A stretch of DNA of 64,000 nucleotides from Candidatus Ruminococcus avistercoris (GTDB lineage: Bacteria > Bacillota > Clostridia > Lachnospirales > Lachnospiraceae): contig DWVJ01000037.1 of assembly GCA_019120315.1 (NCBI GenBank), positions 25,238 to 89,237 of the forward strand. Reading direction: 5' to 3'. Every line of letters starts with the position of its first letter. Position 1 is the stretch's first letter. The position numbers were made by a program, and so were the translations under genes. Positions 27,864 to 36,594 of the stretch are shown one piece after another. A model generated the notes under the pieces. The model had not been told where the DNA came from, ran no database searches, and saw nothing but the letters and a program-made list of their open reading frames with translations.

Positions 27864-28112
27864 ATAAAAAAGAGCCCCCGCCCTGCAACAGGACGAGAGC
27901 AATGCTTCGCAACCACCTCTTACAACATACTTCCATACGCGTCCCTGATAACGGAGGGAAACCGGCGCTTCCTACTCGGATCATCCTTTCAGACAGGCAA
28001 CTTGGGAGTGATGTTCTTCTGCACCTACTGATACCGGTCTTCCACCGTCTCCGGCTCGCTTAAAATCTTCGATGCAGCGTACTGTCTCCTTCATCGTTTT
28101 TCACCATAAACA
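27864..28112 (-). ncRNA. Ile T-box riboswitch of ileS
   Basis: On the minus strand the leader has GAAGGAGACAGTA and GAGCCGGAGACGGTGGAAG of stem I, the specifier region ACATCACTCCC with ATC as Ile codon, the T-box-like AGGTGGTTGCG (near 27918) whose TGGT bulge can pair with the ACCA end of tRNA-Ile, and a strong terminator GCTCTCGTCCTG / CAGGGCGGGGGCTC then TTTTTTATT. Uncharged tRNA-Ile should favour the antiterminator and read-through into ileS. The T-box deviates from the common GGTACCGCG form. Confidence 0.92.
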
Positions 28113-28118
28113 TTATTC

Positions 28119-28148
28119 ATTATAAATTCATTATATTTAGATTGTCAA
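28119..28148 (-). promoter_or_regulatory. Promoter of the T-box-ileS unit
   Basis: TTGACA (28148-28143), 18-base spacer, TATAAT (28124-28119) on the minus strand. The -35 box overlaps the last codons and stop of the upstream exonuclease gene. Confidence 0.9.
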
Positions 28149-29101
28149 TGGGTAATCTGCTGCTTCTTTTGCCTTTTTTTCTTTTGCAGCAATTCTTTTT
28201 TCGCCCGGATATCATCCGCTTCTGATCTATCGATCAGTTTCATCGTTTTTATAACGTATATTTTCCCGTTTTCCGCTTTTTTTATCCGGACCTTTCCTTT
28301 CAGATACCCGTGTCTGGGGCAAAGCGCCACACAGCAGTACGTTTTCGGGTTTAATGAAAACCAGCGGATTTTTTTCCTTACATTTTTCCGGCACAGAAAG
28401 CACCGGCCGGCCGCCACCTCTTTATCTTTCATGGCTTCTTCTTTTCCGGGAAACTCCCGGGTGATATATTTTTCACTGTAAGGATAAGCAACGTAAAGTT
28501 CTTCCTCCTTGCATCTGGGATGCTGAAAACTGTCAATGGAAAAATTATCCTCAGCCACTGTAAGATCCAGTCTTTTAAAAATCTCCGCCGTATAATAAGC
28601 ATCCGCCAGAGCATGGTGGAAATCCTTGGACTTTTCCATCCCCAGATAATCGATTCCATACTCCAAAGCTTTACGGCTTTTCCCGTCTTCATAAGTTATA
28701 CTGAACAGCTTTTGCGCATCATAGAACTTTACCGGGCCTTTTAGAAGATCAAGCAAATGGTAATACTTCATATTTCTTTGCAGTTCCGGCAGATCCATAT
28801 TTCCCCAGGTACAGAAGATATAATCTTTCCCGCACCAGCTGAAAAAATCCCGTACCGCTTTATAAAAAAAATCTCCTTCCTTTAACTGTTCCATATCCAT
28901 ATCCAGAATCTCTTCTGTTTTAAAATGAAGCTTCTTATAAACCATAGGGCGCACCAGCCGGTGGAATTCCCCGGTCATCTCTTTTTTTCCATTTAACTTC
29001 ACCGCGCCGATTTCAATGATTTCAAAGGGGAGCCGCTGATTTTCTTTATCTTTTCCGTAAGGACATTGATTCCATTCCAAATCAAATACGATATAATTCA
29101 T
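28145..29101 (-). CDS. DEDDh 3'-5' exonuclease-like protein with C-terminal Cys cluster
   Basis: A 318-residue protein. Residues 1-190 form an RNase T/DnaQ-like exonuclease domain: MNYIVFDLEWNQ supplies the first Asp/Glu pair, CTWGNMDLPEL the middle Asp, and FHHALADAYYTAEIF the His and last Asp of the DEDDh type. The C-terminal part has CFLC and CCVALCPRH, probably a zinc site, and a very basic tail. The nucleic-acid substrate is unknown. The start at 29101 follows AAAGGAG; the extended frame crosses the promoter. Confidence 0.82.
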   Translation of the reverse strand: MNYIVFDLEWNQCPYGKDKENQRLPFEIIEIGAVKLNGKKEMTGEFHRLVRPMVYKKLHFKTEEILDMDMEQLKEGDFFYKAVRDFFSWCGKDYIFCTWGNMDLPELQRNMKYYHLLDLLKGPVKFYDAQKLFSITYEDGKSRKALEYGIDYLGMEKSKDFHHALADAYYTAEIFKRLDLTVAEDNFSIDSFQHPRCKEEELYVAYPYSEKYITREFPGKEEAMKDKEVAAGRCFLCRKNVRKKIRWFSLNPKTYCCVALCPRHGYLKGKVRIKKAENGKIYVIKTMKLIDRSEADDIRAKKELLQKKKRQKKQQITH

Positions 29102-29126
29102 GAGTGTTCTCCTTTTTCTTCTGCCC

Positions 29127-29156
29127 ATTATAACACAGTTTTTATATAATGTACAA
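29127..29156 (-). promoter_or_regulatory. Promoter of the exonuclease gene
   Basis: TTGTAC (29156-29151), 18-base spacer, TATAAT (29132-29127) on the minus strand, 26 bases before the start codon. Confidence 0.75.
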
Positions 29157-29213
29157 AATACATGACGAACCTTGTTTTCAATTATACTTTCTGCCAGAAA
29201 ATAATAAAAACTA

Positions 29214-29244
29214 TTGACCACATATATATGGAAAGTGGTATTAT
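29214..29244 (+). promoter_or_regulatory. Possible promoter of the ABC exporter pair
   Basis: TTGACC (29214-29219), 19-base spacer, TATTAT (29239-29244). The spacing is long, so the exact boxes are uncertain. Confidence 0.4.
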
Positions 29245-29286
29245 AATAAGTAACGCCAAAAATGAAAAGAAAGGAAGGAACACCAT

Positions 29287-31026
29287 ATGAATCGAAAACT
29301 TCTTCGATCTCTGAGGGAATACAAAAAGGAATCTATCCTGACACCCATCCTGGTTATTTTTGAAGTGTTCATGGAAGTCCTGATTCCCTTGCTGATGGCC
29401 AATATCATCGATGTCGGAATCGCCAACAGTGATATGAATTATATCCTGAAAACCGGACTGTTTCTGATCTTATTGGCCGTAGTCGCACTGTTTTTCGGCG
29501 CCATGGCCGGAAAGATGGGCGCAATCGCCTCATCCGGATACGTAAAAAATTTGCGTCAGGATATTTTTTACAAAATCCAGGATTTTTCATTTAAGAATAT
29601 CGACCGGTTTTCCACATCCAGTCTGGTGACCAGGTTGACAACAGACCTGACCAACATTCAGATGGCTTATATGATGACCATCCGTCTGCTGGTCCGCGCT
29701 CCTATTATGATTGTCCTGTCTCTTATCATGACTCTGACAATCAGCCCGAAGATCGCTCTCATTCTTCTGATAACCATACCGTTCCTGGGAGGTCTGCTGA
29801 TCTTCATTGCCAAAAAAGCGCATCCCCATTTTATCAAGGTATTTGATGAGTACGATATTCTGAACAATACCGTACAGGAAAACGTAAACGCAGCCCGCGT
29901 AGTGAAAGCCTACGTCAGAGGCGATTATGAAAAGGAAAAGTTTCATAAAATTTCCAGTGTTGTCTACGATCTGTTTACCAAAGCTGAAAAAATCGTTTCC
30001 TGGAACAACCCGGTTATGATGTTCACTATTTATACGGTCGTACTCTGCATGGTTCTGATCGGCGGAAAAGACATCATCATCGGAACTATGGAAACCGGTC
30101 AGCTGACCAGCGTCATCGTATACGCTCTTCAGATCATGACTTCACTGATGATGGTTTCCTTCGTTTTCGTCCTGATTATGATCGCCCAGGCATCTACCGA
30201 CCGTATTACAGAAGTGCTGGATGAAGTACCGGAAATGACAGATAAAGCAGATGCCAAAACGGAAGTGGCCAACGGCGACATCGAATTTAAAAACGTGGAA
30301 TTCAGCTACGCCGGAGAAGGCGGAGCCCTTTCTCTGAAAAATATCAACCTGAAAATCAAATCCGGCCAGATGGTGGGCATCATCGGCGGCACCGGAAGCG
30401 CCAAGAGTACCCTGGTTCAGCTGATCCCCAGACTGTACGACGTCACAGACGGAAGCGTGATGGTCGGCGATGTGGACGTCCGGGACTACAAACTGGAATC
30501 TCTGCGCGATCAGGTTTCCATGGTACTGCAGAAAAACGTACTGTTCACCGGTACCATCTACGACAACGTCCGCTGGGGTGATGAGAACGCCAGCAAGGAA
30601 GAAGTGGAAAGAGTCTGTAAACTGGCTCAGGCTGACAGCTTTATCCGTGAATTCCCCGCCCAGTACAATACGATGATCGTGGAAGGCGGAAATAACGTAT
30701 CCGGCGGCCAGAAACAGCGTCTGTGTATCGCCAGAGCGCTTCTGAAAAAACCGAAGGTTCTGATCCTGGATGATTCCACCAGCGCTGTCGATACCAGAAC
30801 CGACGCCATGATCCGTAAGGCATTCCGGGAAGAAATTCCAGATACCACTAAGATCATCATCGCCCAGCGTATTTCTTCTGTGGAAGACGCTGACATGATT
30901 ATCGTTATGGAAAACGGTGAAATCAACGGAATCGGTACCTCGGAAGAACTTCTGAAAACCAACGCCATCTACCGCGAAATCTATGAATCTCAGGTGAAAG
31001 GAGGAAGCGAACATGAGCAGCAGTAA
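29287..31026 (+). CDS. Heterodimeric ABC exporter subunit, degenerate-site partner
   Basis: A 579-residue half-exporter with six membrane helices (1-320) and one ATPase domain. Walker A is GGTGSAKST, with Ala in place of the last Gly; the signature is VSGGQKQRL; Walker B ends LDDSTSAVD, with Asp where the catalytic Glu belongs. This fits the noncatalytic half of TM287/288- or BmrCD-type heterodimers. It overlaps its partner gene by 14 bases. The cargo, drug-like or lipid, is unknown. Confidence 0.9.
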   Translation: MNRKLLRSLREYKKESILTPILVIFEVFMEVLIPLLMANIIDVGIANSDMNYILKTGLFLILLAVVALFFGAMAGKMGAIASSGYVKNLRQDIFYKIQDFSFKNIDRFSTSSLVTRLTTDLTNIQMAYMMTIRLLVRAPIMIVLSLIMTLTISPKIALILLITIPFLGGLLIFIAKKAHPHFIKVFDEYDILNNTVQENVNAARVVKAYVRGDYEKEKFHKISSVVYDLFTKAEKIVSWNNPVMMFTIYTVVLCMVLIGGKDIIIGTMETGQLTSVIVYALQIMTSLMMVSFVFVLIMIAQASTDRITEVLDEVPEMTDKADAKTEVANGDIEFKNVEFSYAGEGGALSLKNINLKIKSGQMVGIIGGTGSAKSTLVQLIPRLYDVTDGSVMVGDVDVRDYKLESLRDQVSMVLQKNVLFTGTIYDNVRWGDENASKEEVERVCKLAQADSFIREFPAQYNTMIVEGGNNVSGGQKQRLCIARALLKKPKVLILDDSTSAVDTRTDAMIRKAFREEIPDTTKIIIAQRISSVEDADMIIVMENGEINGIGTSEELLKTNAIYREIYESQVKGGSEHEQQ

Positions 31027-32908
31027 AAAAGGCGGCGCCCGGGTAACCCGCAATACGTTAAAAACCGCTGCCCGGCTGTTAAAATACGTAACCGTCGGCT
31101 ACAAGGTACCGTTTATTATCGTTATCTTCTGTATCCTCATGTGTTCCGTGTCCACTATTTCCGTATCTCTGTCTCTTCGTTTCCTGCTGGATGACTACAT
31201 CATTCCGCTGATCGGAAATGCCAACCCGGATTTTACGGAACTGTACAAGGCTCTGGCTGTGCTGGCCTGTATCTTTGTCTTGGGCGTCATCGCCTCTTTC
31301 ATTTACAGCCGGATGATGGTTGTCATCGGTCAGGGCGTACTGAAGAAAGTCCGGGACGAAATGTTTGAACATATGCAGACTCTGCCTATCCGTTACTTCG
31401 ACCAGAATACCAACGGTTCCATCATGAGTCTTTACACCAATGATACGGATACACTGCGGCAGATGATCAACCAGTCCATCCCGCAGGTACTGATGTCCAG
31501 TTTCACCATCGTGGTAACCTTTATTTCCATGGTGGCCTTAAGCCCTATCCTTACTCTCCTGGCTGTGGTGGTAATTCTGCTTATGATCCTCATCGCCAGA
31601 TTCGTCGGCGGAAACAGCGGAAAATACTTCATCCGCCAGCAGGTTGACCTGGCTAATATCACCGGTTACGTGGAAGAACATATGAACGGTCAGAAAGTCA
31701 TTAAGGTGTTTAACCACGAATCCAAAACCAAACAGGAATTTGACGAATTAAACGAAAAGCTTTATGAGAGCGCATCAACTGCCCATACCTTTGCCTCCAT
31801 GATGGCGCCCATCATCGGCAACATGGGAAATCTGCAGTTCGTGCTCACCGCAGTTTTCGGCGGAATTCTTTCCGTAGCAGGAATCGGCGGAATTACACTG
31901 GGTATCATGGCCTCCTATCTGCAGTTTACCAGAAGTTTCACGCAGCCTTTTATGCAGATTTCTCAGCAGTTCAACTCCATCATCATGGCCCTTGCCGGCG
32001 CGGAGCGTATCTTCAACATGATTGATGAGGAACCGGAAACGGATGATGGCTACGTTACACTGGTCAATGCAAAATGGAATTCTGACGGAACTCTGACAGA
32101 ATGTTCCGAACGTACCGGCATCTGGGCATGGAAACATCCCCATCAGGCAGATGGGACGGTTACTTACACAGAACTGAAAGGTGATGTGAGATTCTTTGAT
32201 ATGTCCTTTGGCTATACACCGGATCACATGGTGCTTCACGACCTGTCCCTCTACGCAAAACCGGGACAGAAGCTGGCCTTCGTCGGATCCACCGGCGCCG
32301 GCAAAACCACCATCACCAACCTGATCAACCGGTTCTACGATGTGCAGGACGGAAAGATCCGCTACGACGGCATCAACATTAACAAGATCAAGAAAACAGA
32401 TCTTCGTCATTCTCTGGGGATCGTACTGCAGGATACACACCTGTTCACCGGAACCATCAAAGAGAACATCCGCTACGGTAAGCTGGATGCCACCGACGGT
32501 GAAGTATATGCGGCCGCCAGACTGGCCCATGCCGATCAGTTCATCCAGATGCTTCCCAACGGATATGACACTATGCTCACCAGTGACGGTGAAGAGCTCT
32601 CCCAGGGACAGCGTCAGCTGCTGGCCATCGCCCGGGCCGCCATCGCGGACCCGCCGGTACTGATCCTGGATGAAGCTACTTCCAGCATCGATACCCGTAC
32701 CGAACGAATCGTTCAGGAAGGTATGGATAACCTGATGCGCGGCCGTACCGTTTTCGTCATCGCCCACCGGCTGTCAACCATCCGCAACAGCGATGCGATC
32801 ATGGTTCTGGAACACGGACGCATCATCGAGCGCGGTACTCATGAAGATCTGCTGGCTCTGAAAGGAACCTACTACGCGCTCTATACCGGAAAACTGGAAC
32901 TGGATTAA
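31013..32908 (+). CDS. Heterodimeric ABC exporter subunit, catalytic partner
   Basis: A 631-residue half-exporter: six membrane helices up to about residue 330, then an insert of about 45 residues before the ATPase domain, which has Walker A GSTGAGKTT, signature LSQGQRQLL and Walker B LILDEATSSID with the catalytic Glu. Together with the preceding gene it should form one exporter with a single full hydrolysis site. The start follows AAAGGAGG inside the upstream gene; a terminator follows the stop. Confidence 0.92.
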   Translation: MSSSKKGGARVTRNTLKTAARLLKYVTVGYKVPFIIVIFCILMCSVSTISVSLSLRFLLDDYIIPLIGNANPDFTELYKALAVLACIFVLGVIASFIYSRMMVVIGQGVLKKVRDEMFEHMQTLPIRYFDQNTNGSIMSLYTNDTDTLRQMINQSIPQVLMSSFTIVVTFISMVALSPILTLLAVVVILLMILIARFVGGNSGKYFIRQQVDLANITGYVEEHMNGQKVIKVFNHESKTKQEFDELNEKLYESASTAHTFASMMAPIIGNMGNLQFVLTAVFGGILSVAGIGGITLGIMASYLQFTRSFTQPFMQISQQFNSIIMALAGAERIFNMIDEEPETDDGYVTLVNAKWNSDGTLTECSERTGIWAWKHPHQADGTVTYTELKGDVRFFDMSFGYTPDHMVLHDLSLYAKPGQKLAFVGSTGAGKTTITNLINRFYDVQDGKIRYDGININKIKKTDLRHSLGIVLQDTHLFTGTIKENIRYGKLDATDGEVYAAARLAHADQFIQMLPNGYDTMLTSDGEELSQGQRQLLAIARAAIADPPVLILDEATSSIDTRTERIVQEGMDNLMRGRTVFVIAHRLSTIRNSDAIMVLEHGRIIERGTHEDLLALKGTYYALYTGKLELD

Positions 32909-32933
32909 ACTCTATTATCCAAAAAAGTAAATG

Positions 32934-32977
32934 CTGCCCTGCAGATTTCACAACCTATCTGCAGGGCAGTTTTTTTA
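32934..32977 (+). terminator. Terminator of the ABC exporter operon
   Basis: A perfect 13-bp stem CTGCCCTGCAGAT / ATCTGCAGGGCAG around a 10-base loop, followed by eight T. Confidence 0.95.
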
Positions 32978-33029
32978 TTGACTCTTCTACATTTATAGAA
33001 TATAATTATTCTACAGATATAGAATAATT
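32978..33029 (+). promoter_or_regulatory. BlaI promoter with two operators
   Basis: TTGACT (32978-32983), 17-base spacer, TATAAT (33001-33006). Operator 1, TTCTA-N6-TAGAA (32985-33000), fills the spacer. Operator 2, AATTATTCTA-N6-TAGAATAATT (33004-33029), covers the -10 box and start site with perfect 10-bp arms. The shared TTCTA-N6-TAGAA core points to one repressor, most simply the adjacent BlaI. Confidence 0.9.
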
Positions 33030-33077
33030 GATTGCAATACTGTGCCGATTTATCCGACGCAGAGAAAGGAGCGCTCC

Positions 33078-33467
33078 ATGAAAAAAAATAATACTCTTAA
33101 AAGGCTTCCGGAAAGCGAACTGAAGATCATGCAGATTATCTGGAGGAAACCTGCCCCTGTATCCAGAACCACCATAGAGCATGCCCTAAAGGATTCCCAT
33201 CCTCTTGCCCCGACGACTATATTGACTTTGCTCACCCGGCTGTGTGACAAAGGATTTCTTTCTTTGAAAAAAGAAGGCCGTACCAATCTTTACTACCCTC
33301 TGGTCGCAGAAAAGGAATACCTGGCTGCGGAAAGCCAGTCATTTCTGGACAGACTGTTCGGCGGTTCTGTGGCCGGATTTGCAACAGCATTGTGTGACAG
33401 CGGTATAAAAAAGGAAGAGTTGGAGGAACTGAAAAAAATCTTTGAAAAGGAGGAGTCGCAGCAATGA
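33078..33467 (+). CDS. BlaI/MecI/CopY-family repressor
   Basis: A 129-residue winged-helix repressor: LPESELKIMQIIWRKPAPVS, then TILTLLTRLCDKGFL as recognition region and the KEGRTNLYYPLV wing. The C-terminal half is the dimerisation and cleavage region. The start at 33078 follows AAAGGAG. Its stop overlaps the start of the BlaR-like gene (ATGA). Two dyads in its promoter suggest autoregulation. No beta-lactamase gene is near, so targets lie elsewhere. Confidence 0.9.
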   Translation: MKKNNTLKRLPESELKIMQIIWRKPAPVSRTTIEHALKDSHPLAPTTILTLLTRLCDKGFLSLKKEGRTNLYYPLVAEKEYLAAESQSFLDRLFGGSVAGFATALCDSGIKKEELEELKKIFEKEESQQ

Positions 33468-34933
33468 GAGATATCACTCTGTCTTACCTGTTTCGGATTT
33501 TCTGGGCATTATTTCTTGGCTTTATGCTGGTATACTCTTTCCGAAAATCCTGGAACATCGAACACGGCAGGAAAAAACCTTCCCCCGACGCCCCTGGCAA
33601 TGGCATTGTCATTCTTCAGGATCCGCTGACACTGCCTTTTCTTTGCATCGTTTACATCTTTTTGTTGGTACTGCTTTATGGCATGGACGCCTCCGGCTAT
33701 GTTTTCAGTTTCGGATTTGATCTGTTTTGTTTTATCACTGTGTATTTTCCGCTGCTGCTTTTTCTGCTGCCTTTTTTGCGGAACCGCTATACTGCCCGGA
33801 CATGTGCCACTCTCTGGCTGATACCGGTATTTCTGTTCTATCAGCCCATTTACATATACCTGGGTTCTCTTCTGCCGACGCAGCCTGCCTTCTACATTCC
33901 ACAGCCGGCAGTAACCTTGCTTTTTTTCGTCTGGCTGACCGGATTCGCAATCACACTTTTGCTGCAGATCCTGTCCCATCTGTATTTCTACAGAACGCTG
34001 AAAATCAGTTCTCACCCGGTAAGCGATCCACATCTGCTGCAGTTGTGGGAAGAAATGACCCGGGATATCGGTATTTACGACCTGACGCATCCCCTTCGGC
34101 TGTGTTACTCTTCCCGCATTCACACACCGCTCTCCATCGGAATGTGTCAGAGAAGCCTGATCACCTGTCTGCCGGAACGTAGCTTTGACAAAGAAGAAGC
34201 CGAATTGATTTTCTCCCATGAACTTCACCATATCCAAAGGCATGACACCCACACAAAATTTTTTCTCGGTTTATGCCGCGCCCTTGGCTGGTTCCATCCG
34301 CTCGTGTGGATGGCAATTCGAAAAGCAGAGGATGATCTGGAATTATCCTGCGATGAAATCGTCCTGAGAAACGCAGATGAACGAAAACGGAAAAAATATG
34401 CCAGCCTTCTTCTCACCATTGCCGGAGATGCCCGCGGATATACCACATGTCTTTCCTCTTCCGCGAAAACGCTCCGCTATCGGTTAAAGGCTGTTATGCC
34501 CGGTAAAGAGAAACATCTTGGCCTTTGTTTACTGCTTTTCACTATGATAATCAGCTTTCTGTGTATCGGAAATATCGCCCTGACGACAAAACGTGGAACG
34601 GTCACGGAAGTGACCGGAATAGAAAACACAGCAGTCAGAAACGCAGCCTTCCTTCCTGCCGACCAAAATAAAACAGACCAGGAGATTCCCATCGATGATA
34701 CGGAAGCCCTTTCTGATTATCTAAAGCAGCTTACCATCGAAAAACCGCTGACAGCGTATAACGAGAAAACGCTTTCTTTGAACAAACCTGCTCTTCGCGG
34801 CTCCTTTTCAGATACCGGCTCATTTTTCATGTTATATGACCACAGCCTGTCCATCCATGACTCTGATAAATCCAGGACAGAATGGTACCATGTAAGAACT
34901 CCGGTTGACTGGGAATATATCCTGAGTCTTTAA
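33464..34933 (+). CDS. BlaR1-type M56 membrane metallopeptidase
   Basis: A 489-residue sensor protease with several N-terminal membrane helices and a gluzincin motif FSHELHHIQRHD near residue 250, followed by AEDDLELSCDEIVL with the third ligand. One more helix lies near 355-375. The remaining 110 residues do not resemble the penicillin-binding sensor domain of classical BlaR1/MecR1, so the inducer may not be a beta-lactam. It probably cleaves, or triggers cleavage of, the BlaI protein encoded just before it. Confidence 0.87.
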   Translation: MRDITLSYLFRIFWALFLGFMLVYSFRKSWNIEHGRKKPSPDAPGNGIVILQDPLTLPFLCIVYIFLLVLLYGMDASGYVFSFGFDLFCFITVYFPLLLFLLPFLRNRYTARTCATLWLIPVFLFYQPIYIYLGSLLPTQPAFYIPQPAVTLLFFVWLTGFAITLLLQILSHLYFYRTLKISSHPVSDPHLLQLWEEMTRDIGIYDLTHPLRLCYSSRIHTPLSIGMCQRSLITCLPERSFDKEEAELIFSHELHHIQRHDTHTKFFLGLCRALGWFHPLVWMAIRKAEDDLELSCDEIVLRNADERKRKKYASLLLTIAGDARGYTTCLSSSAKTLRYRLKAVMPGKEKHLGLCLLLFTMIISFLCIGNIALTTKRGTVTEVTGIENTAVRNAAFLPADQNKTDQEIPIDDTEALSDYLKQLTIEKPLTAYNEKTLSLNKPALRGSFSDTGSFFMLYDHSLSIHDSDKSRTEWYHVRTPVDWEYILSL

Positions 34934-35015
34934 AAACATCAGATTGTTTGAAGATTTCTATTGCTATTCACAAAAAGTTCACAAATAAACTCTTTACAAA
35001 CGAAATTATAAGTGT

Positions 35016-35021
35016 TATATT
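35016..35021 (+). promoter_or_regulatory. Promoter of hsp20
   Basis: TTTACA (34993-34998), 17-base spacer, TATATT (35016-35021). It leaves a leader of about 100 bases before the hsp20 start codon. Confidence 0.65.
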
Positions 35022-35048
35022 ACATATAGAACAAAGGAAGTGATAAAG

Positions 35049-35072
35049 ATGAAGAGAACAGATCTCCTGTAA
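35049..35072 (+). other. Tiny reading frame in the hsp20 leader
   Basis: ATGAAGAGAACAGATCTCCTGTAA encodes MKRTDLL. It is preceded by AAAGGAAG (35034-35041), so it could be translated. It contains the anti-Shine-Dalgarno bases of the leader, so translation here could affect the fold. No evidence that the peptide itself matters. Confidence 0.3.
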
Positions 35073-35119
35073 CACTCATACATTTGTAAAAAGTAAAAAT
35101 GTTTATTCTGAAAGGAGAT
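35062..35119 (+). promoter_or_regulatory. Possible RNA thermometer masking the hsp20 ribosome-binding site
   Basis: ATCTCCT (35062-35068) is the exact complement of AGGAGAT (35113-35119), which is the hsp20 Shine-Dalgarno site. Between them ACATTT (35080-35085) pairs with AAATGT (35097-35102), forming an inner hairpin that brings the arms together. Small heat-shock genes are a common place for such thermometers. The folding is inferred by eye. Confidence 0.5.
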
Positions 35120-35126
35120 ATGACTT

Positions 35127-35552
35127 ATGTTAATGCCCAGTATTTTTGGAGAAAACTTATTTGATGACTTTTTTAATTTCCCGTTTGGTTACTACACAAC
35201 CAGCACCAGTGATCTGATGAAGACAGATATCAAGGATGCAGACGATCATTATGAGATCACCATGAACCTTCCGGGTATCAAAAAAGAAAACGTGAAAGCA
35301 GAGCTGAAAGACGGATACATGACCATCCATGTTTCTTCCAACACCAACAATGATGAAAAAGATGAAAACGGCAAATATATCCGCCGGGAACGCTTCAGCG
35401 GAAACTGCAGCAGAAGTTTCTACGTAGGCGATCAGATAACAGAGGAAGATATCAAAGCAAAATTTGAAAACGGTACTCTTACCATGATCGTTCCGAAAAA
35501 AGAAGCTCAGCCGCAGGTGGAAAACAAAAAATACATTGCCATTGAAGGCTAA
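35127..35552 (+). CDS. Hsp20/alpha-crystallin small heat-shock protein
   Basis: A 141-residue small chaperone that holds unfolding proteins. The alpha-crystallin domain spans about 32-130: MKTDIKDADDHYEITMNLPG, then ERFSGNCSRSFYVGD and the A-x-x-x-n-G-x-L motif AKFENGTLTMIVPK. The C-terminal tail is short. AAAGGAGAT precedes the start and may be masked by leader pairing. Confidence 0.95.
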   Translation: MLMPSIFGENLFDDFFNFPFGYYTTSTSDLMKTDIKDADDHYEITMNLPGIKKENVKAELKDGYMTIHVSSNTNNDEKDENGKYIRRERFSGNCSRSFYVGDQITEEDIKAKFENGTLTMIVPKKEAQPQVENKKYIAIEG

Positions 35553-35576
35553 CCTTACCCTACTCTCCTATACACC

Positions 35577-35606
35577 GATGGGCCGCATGATGCGGTCCAT
35601 CTTTTT
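35577..35606 (+). terminator. Terminator of hsp20
   Basis: GATGGGCCGCA-TGA-TGCGGTCCATC followed by TTTTT. It touches the stop codon of the convergent DnaJ-domain gene. Confidence 0.88.
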
Positions 35607-36570
35607 ATGTAAACATATGCCTGTATTCTCCCAACACCGTCTCAATCTGTTCATTTGATATACTGCATTGGTACTGCTGTGCTTCCTGCTGCAGACGAAA
35701 ATAAAAATCCAGATCCACCTTCACCTGATAAGGACGGTGATTCTTCTTTACCTTCACATCCCGAACGGTTATTTTCACCTGAGCCATTTTTCTTTTCAGC
35801 AGCGGTATCACCACAAAATAAAGATAATCTTCTTCAAAAGACAGATGCCCCAGCTGTTGCCCTGCTCTATCTTCTATCAGGATCTTATTTTTCTGAAAAG
35901 ACCTGGGAATCAGGCAATCTCCCTTTTTCAGCTTCTCCAGCGCTTTGAAAACTGGATCATACCCCTTTCGCCCCAGAAATGCCGGCAGCAGATAAATTTC
36001 TCTTGTGTTTTTATCTTTCTTTACCGGAACTTCTATTTTACGCAGAACTTTTACCGGATGGATAAACTGCTGTGCCAGGTAATAAACCAGAACAGGCTGT
36101 ATCCGGAACCGCAAATCATGCAACTCTTCATCGCAAACTACACCTGCCCTCTCCTCTATTTTCTCCAAAAGTTCCTTCGATACATGATGTATACTGGTAA
36201 GAAACAGATGAAATTCCTCCTCCAGCGGATCCCACATGTATTTTCCCCTGGCAGCCCGGTAATAAAGCCCTTTTGTTTCCTCCGTCTCCATGCTGTAATA
36301 AAGATAAATATTTCGTTCGCAGAAAACCGAAGGGTTATATTCACCCTTCCATACCGGTTTCTTTTTCCGGACAATTTGTCCAACATCTTCGTTTCTCAAC
36401 AGGCGATAGGCCTCGTTTAGCTCCTGCGCCTTACGGATATGTTCCGGCCGGTCGGAACCAATGGCATCGGGATGAAATCTCCCCATTAGTCTGCGGAATT
36501 TCTTTTTTATTACGGTTTTATCATCTTCTTCTGAAACGTCCAGAATTTTCTTCGCCTGATCGATATCCAT
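35605..36570 (-). CDS. DnaJ-domain protein
   Basis: A 321-residue protein. Residues 1-65 form a J domain with the HPD motif (KKKFRRLMGRFHPDAIGS), which would stimulate an Hsp70. The other 250 residues have no recognised domain and no glycine/phenylalanine-rich or zinc region, so this is not DnaJ itself. It is convergent with hsp20 and shares its terminator region. Partner and client are unknown. Confidence 0.78.
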   Translation of the reverse strand: MDIDQAKKILDVSEEDDKTVIKKKFRRLMGRFHPDAIGSDRPEHIRKAQELNEAYRLLRNEDVGQIVRKKKPVWKGEYNPSVFCERNIYLYYSMETEETKGLYYRAARGKYMWDPLEEEFHLFLTSIHHVSKELLEKIEERAGVVCDEELHDLRFRIQPVLVYYLAQQFIHPVKVLRKIEVPVKKDKNTREIYLLPAFLGRKGYDPVFKALEKLKKGDCLIPRSFQKNKILIEDRAGQQLGHLSFEEDYLYFVVIPLLKRKMAQVKITVRDVKVKKNHRPYQVKVDLDFYFRLQQEAQQYQCSISNEQIETVLGEYRHMFT

Positions 36571-36594
36571 CTTTGTCGTCCTTTTATATGGAAT

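Noticed and set aside
30142..32767. Minus-strand frames of 303 and 330 codons
   Set aside because: Antisense shadows of the two exporter subunits.
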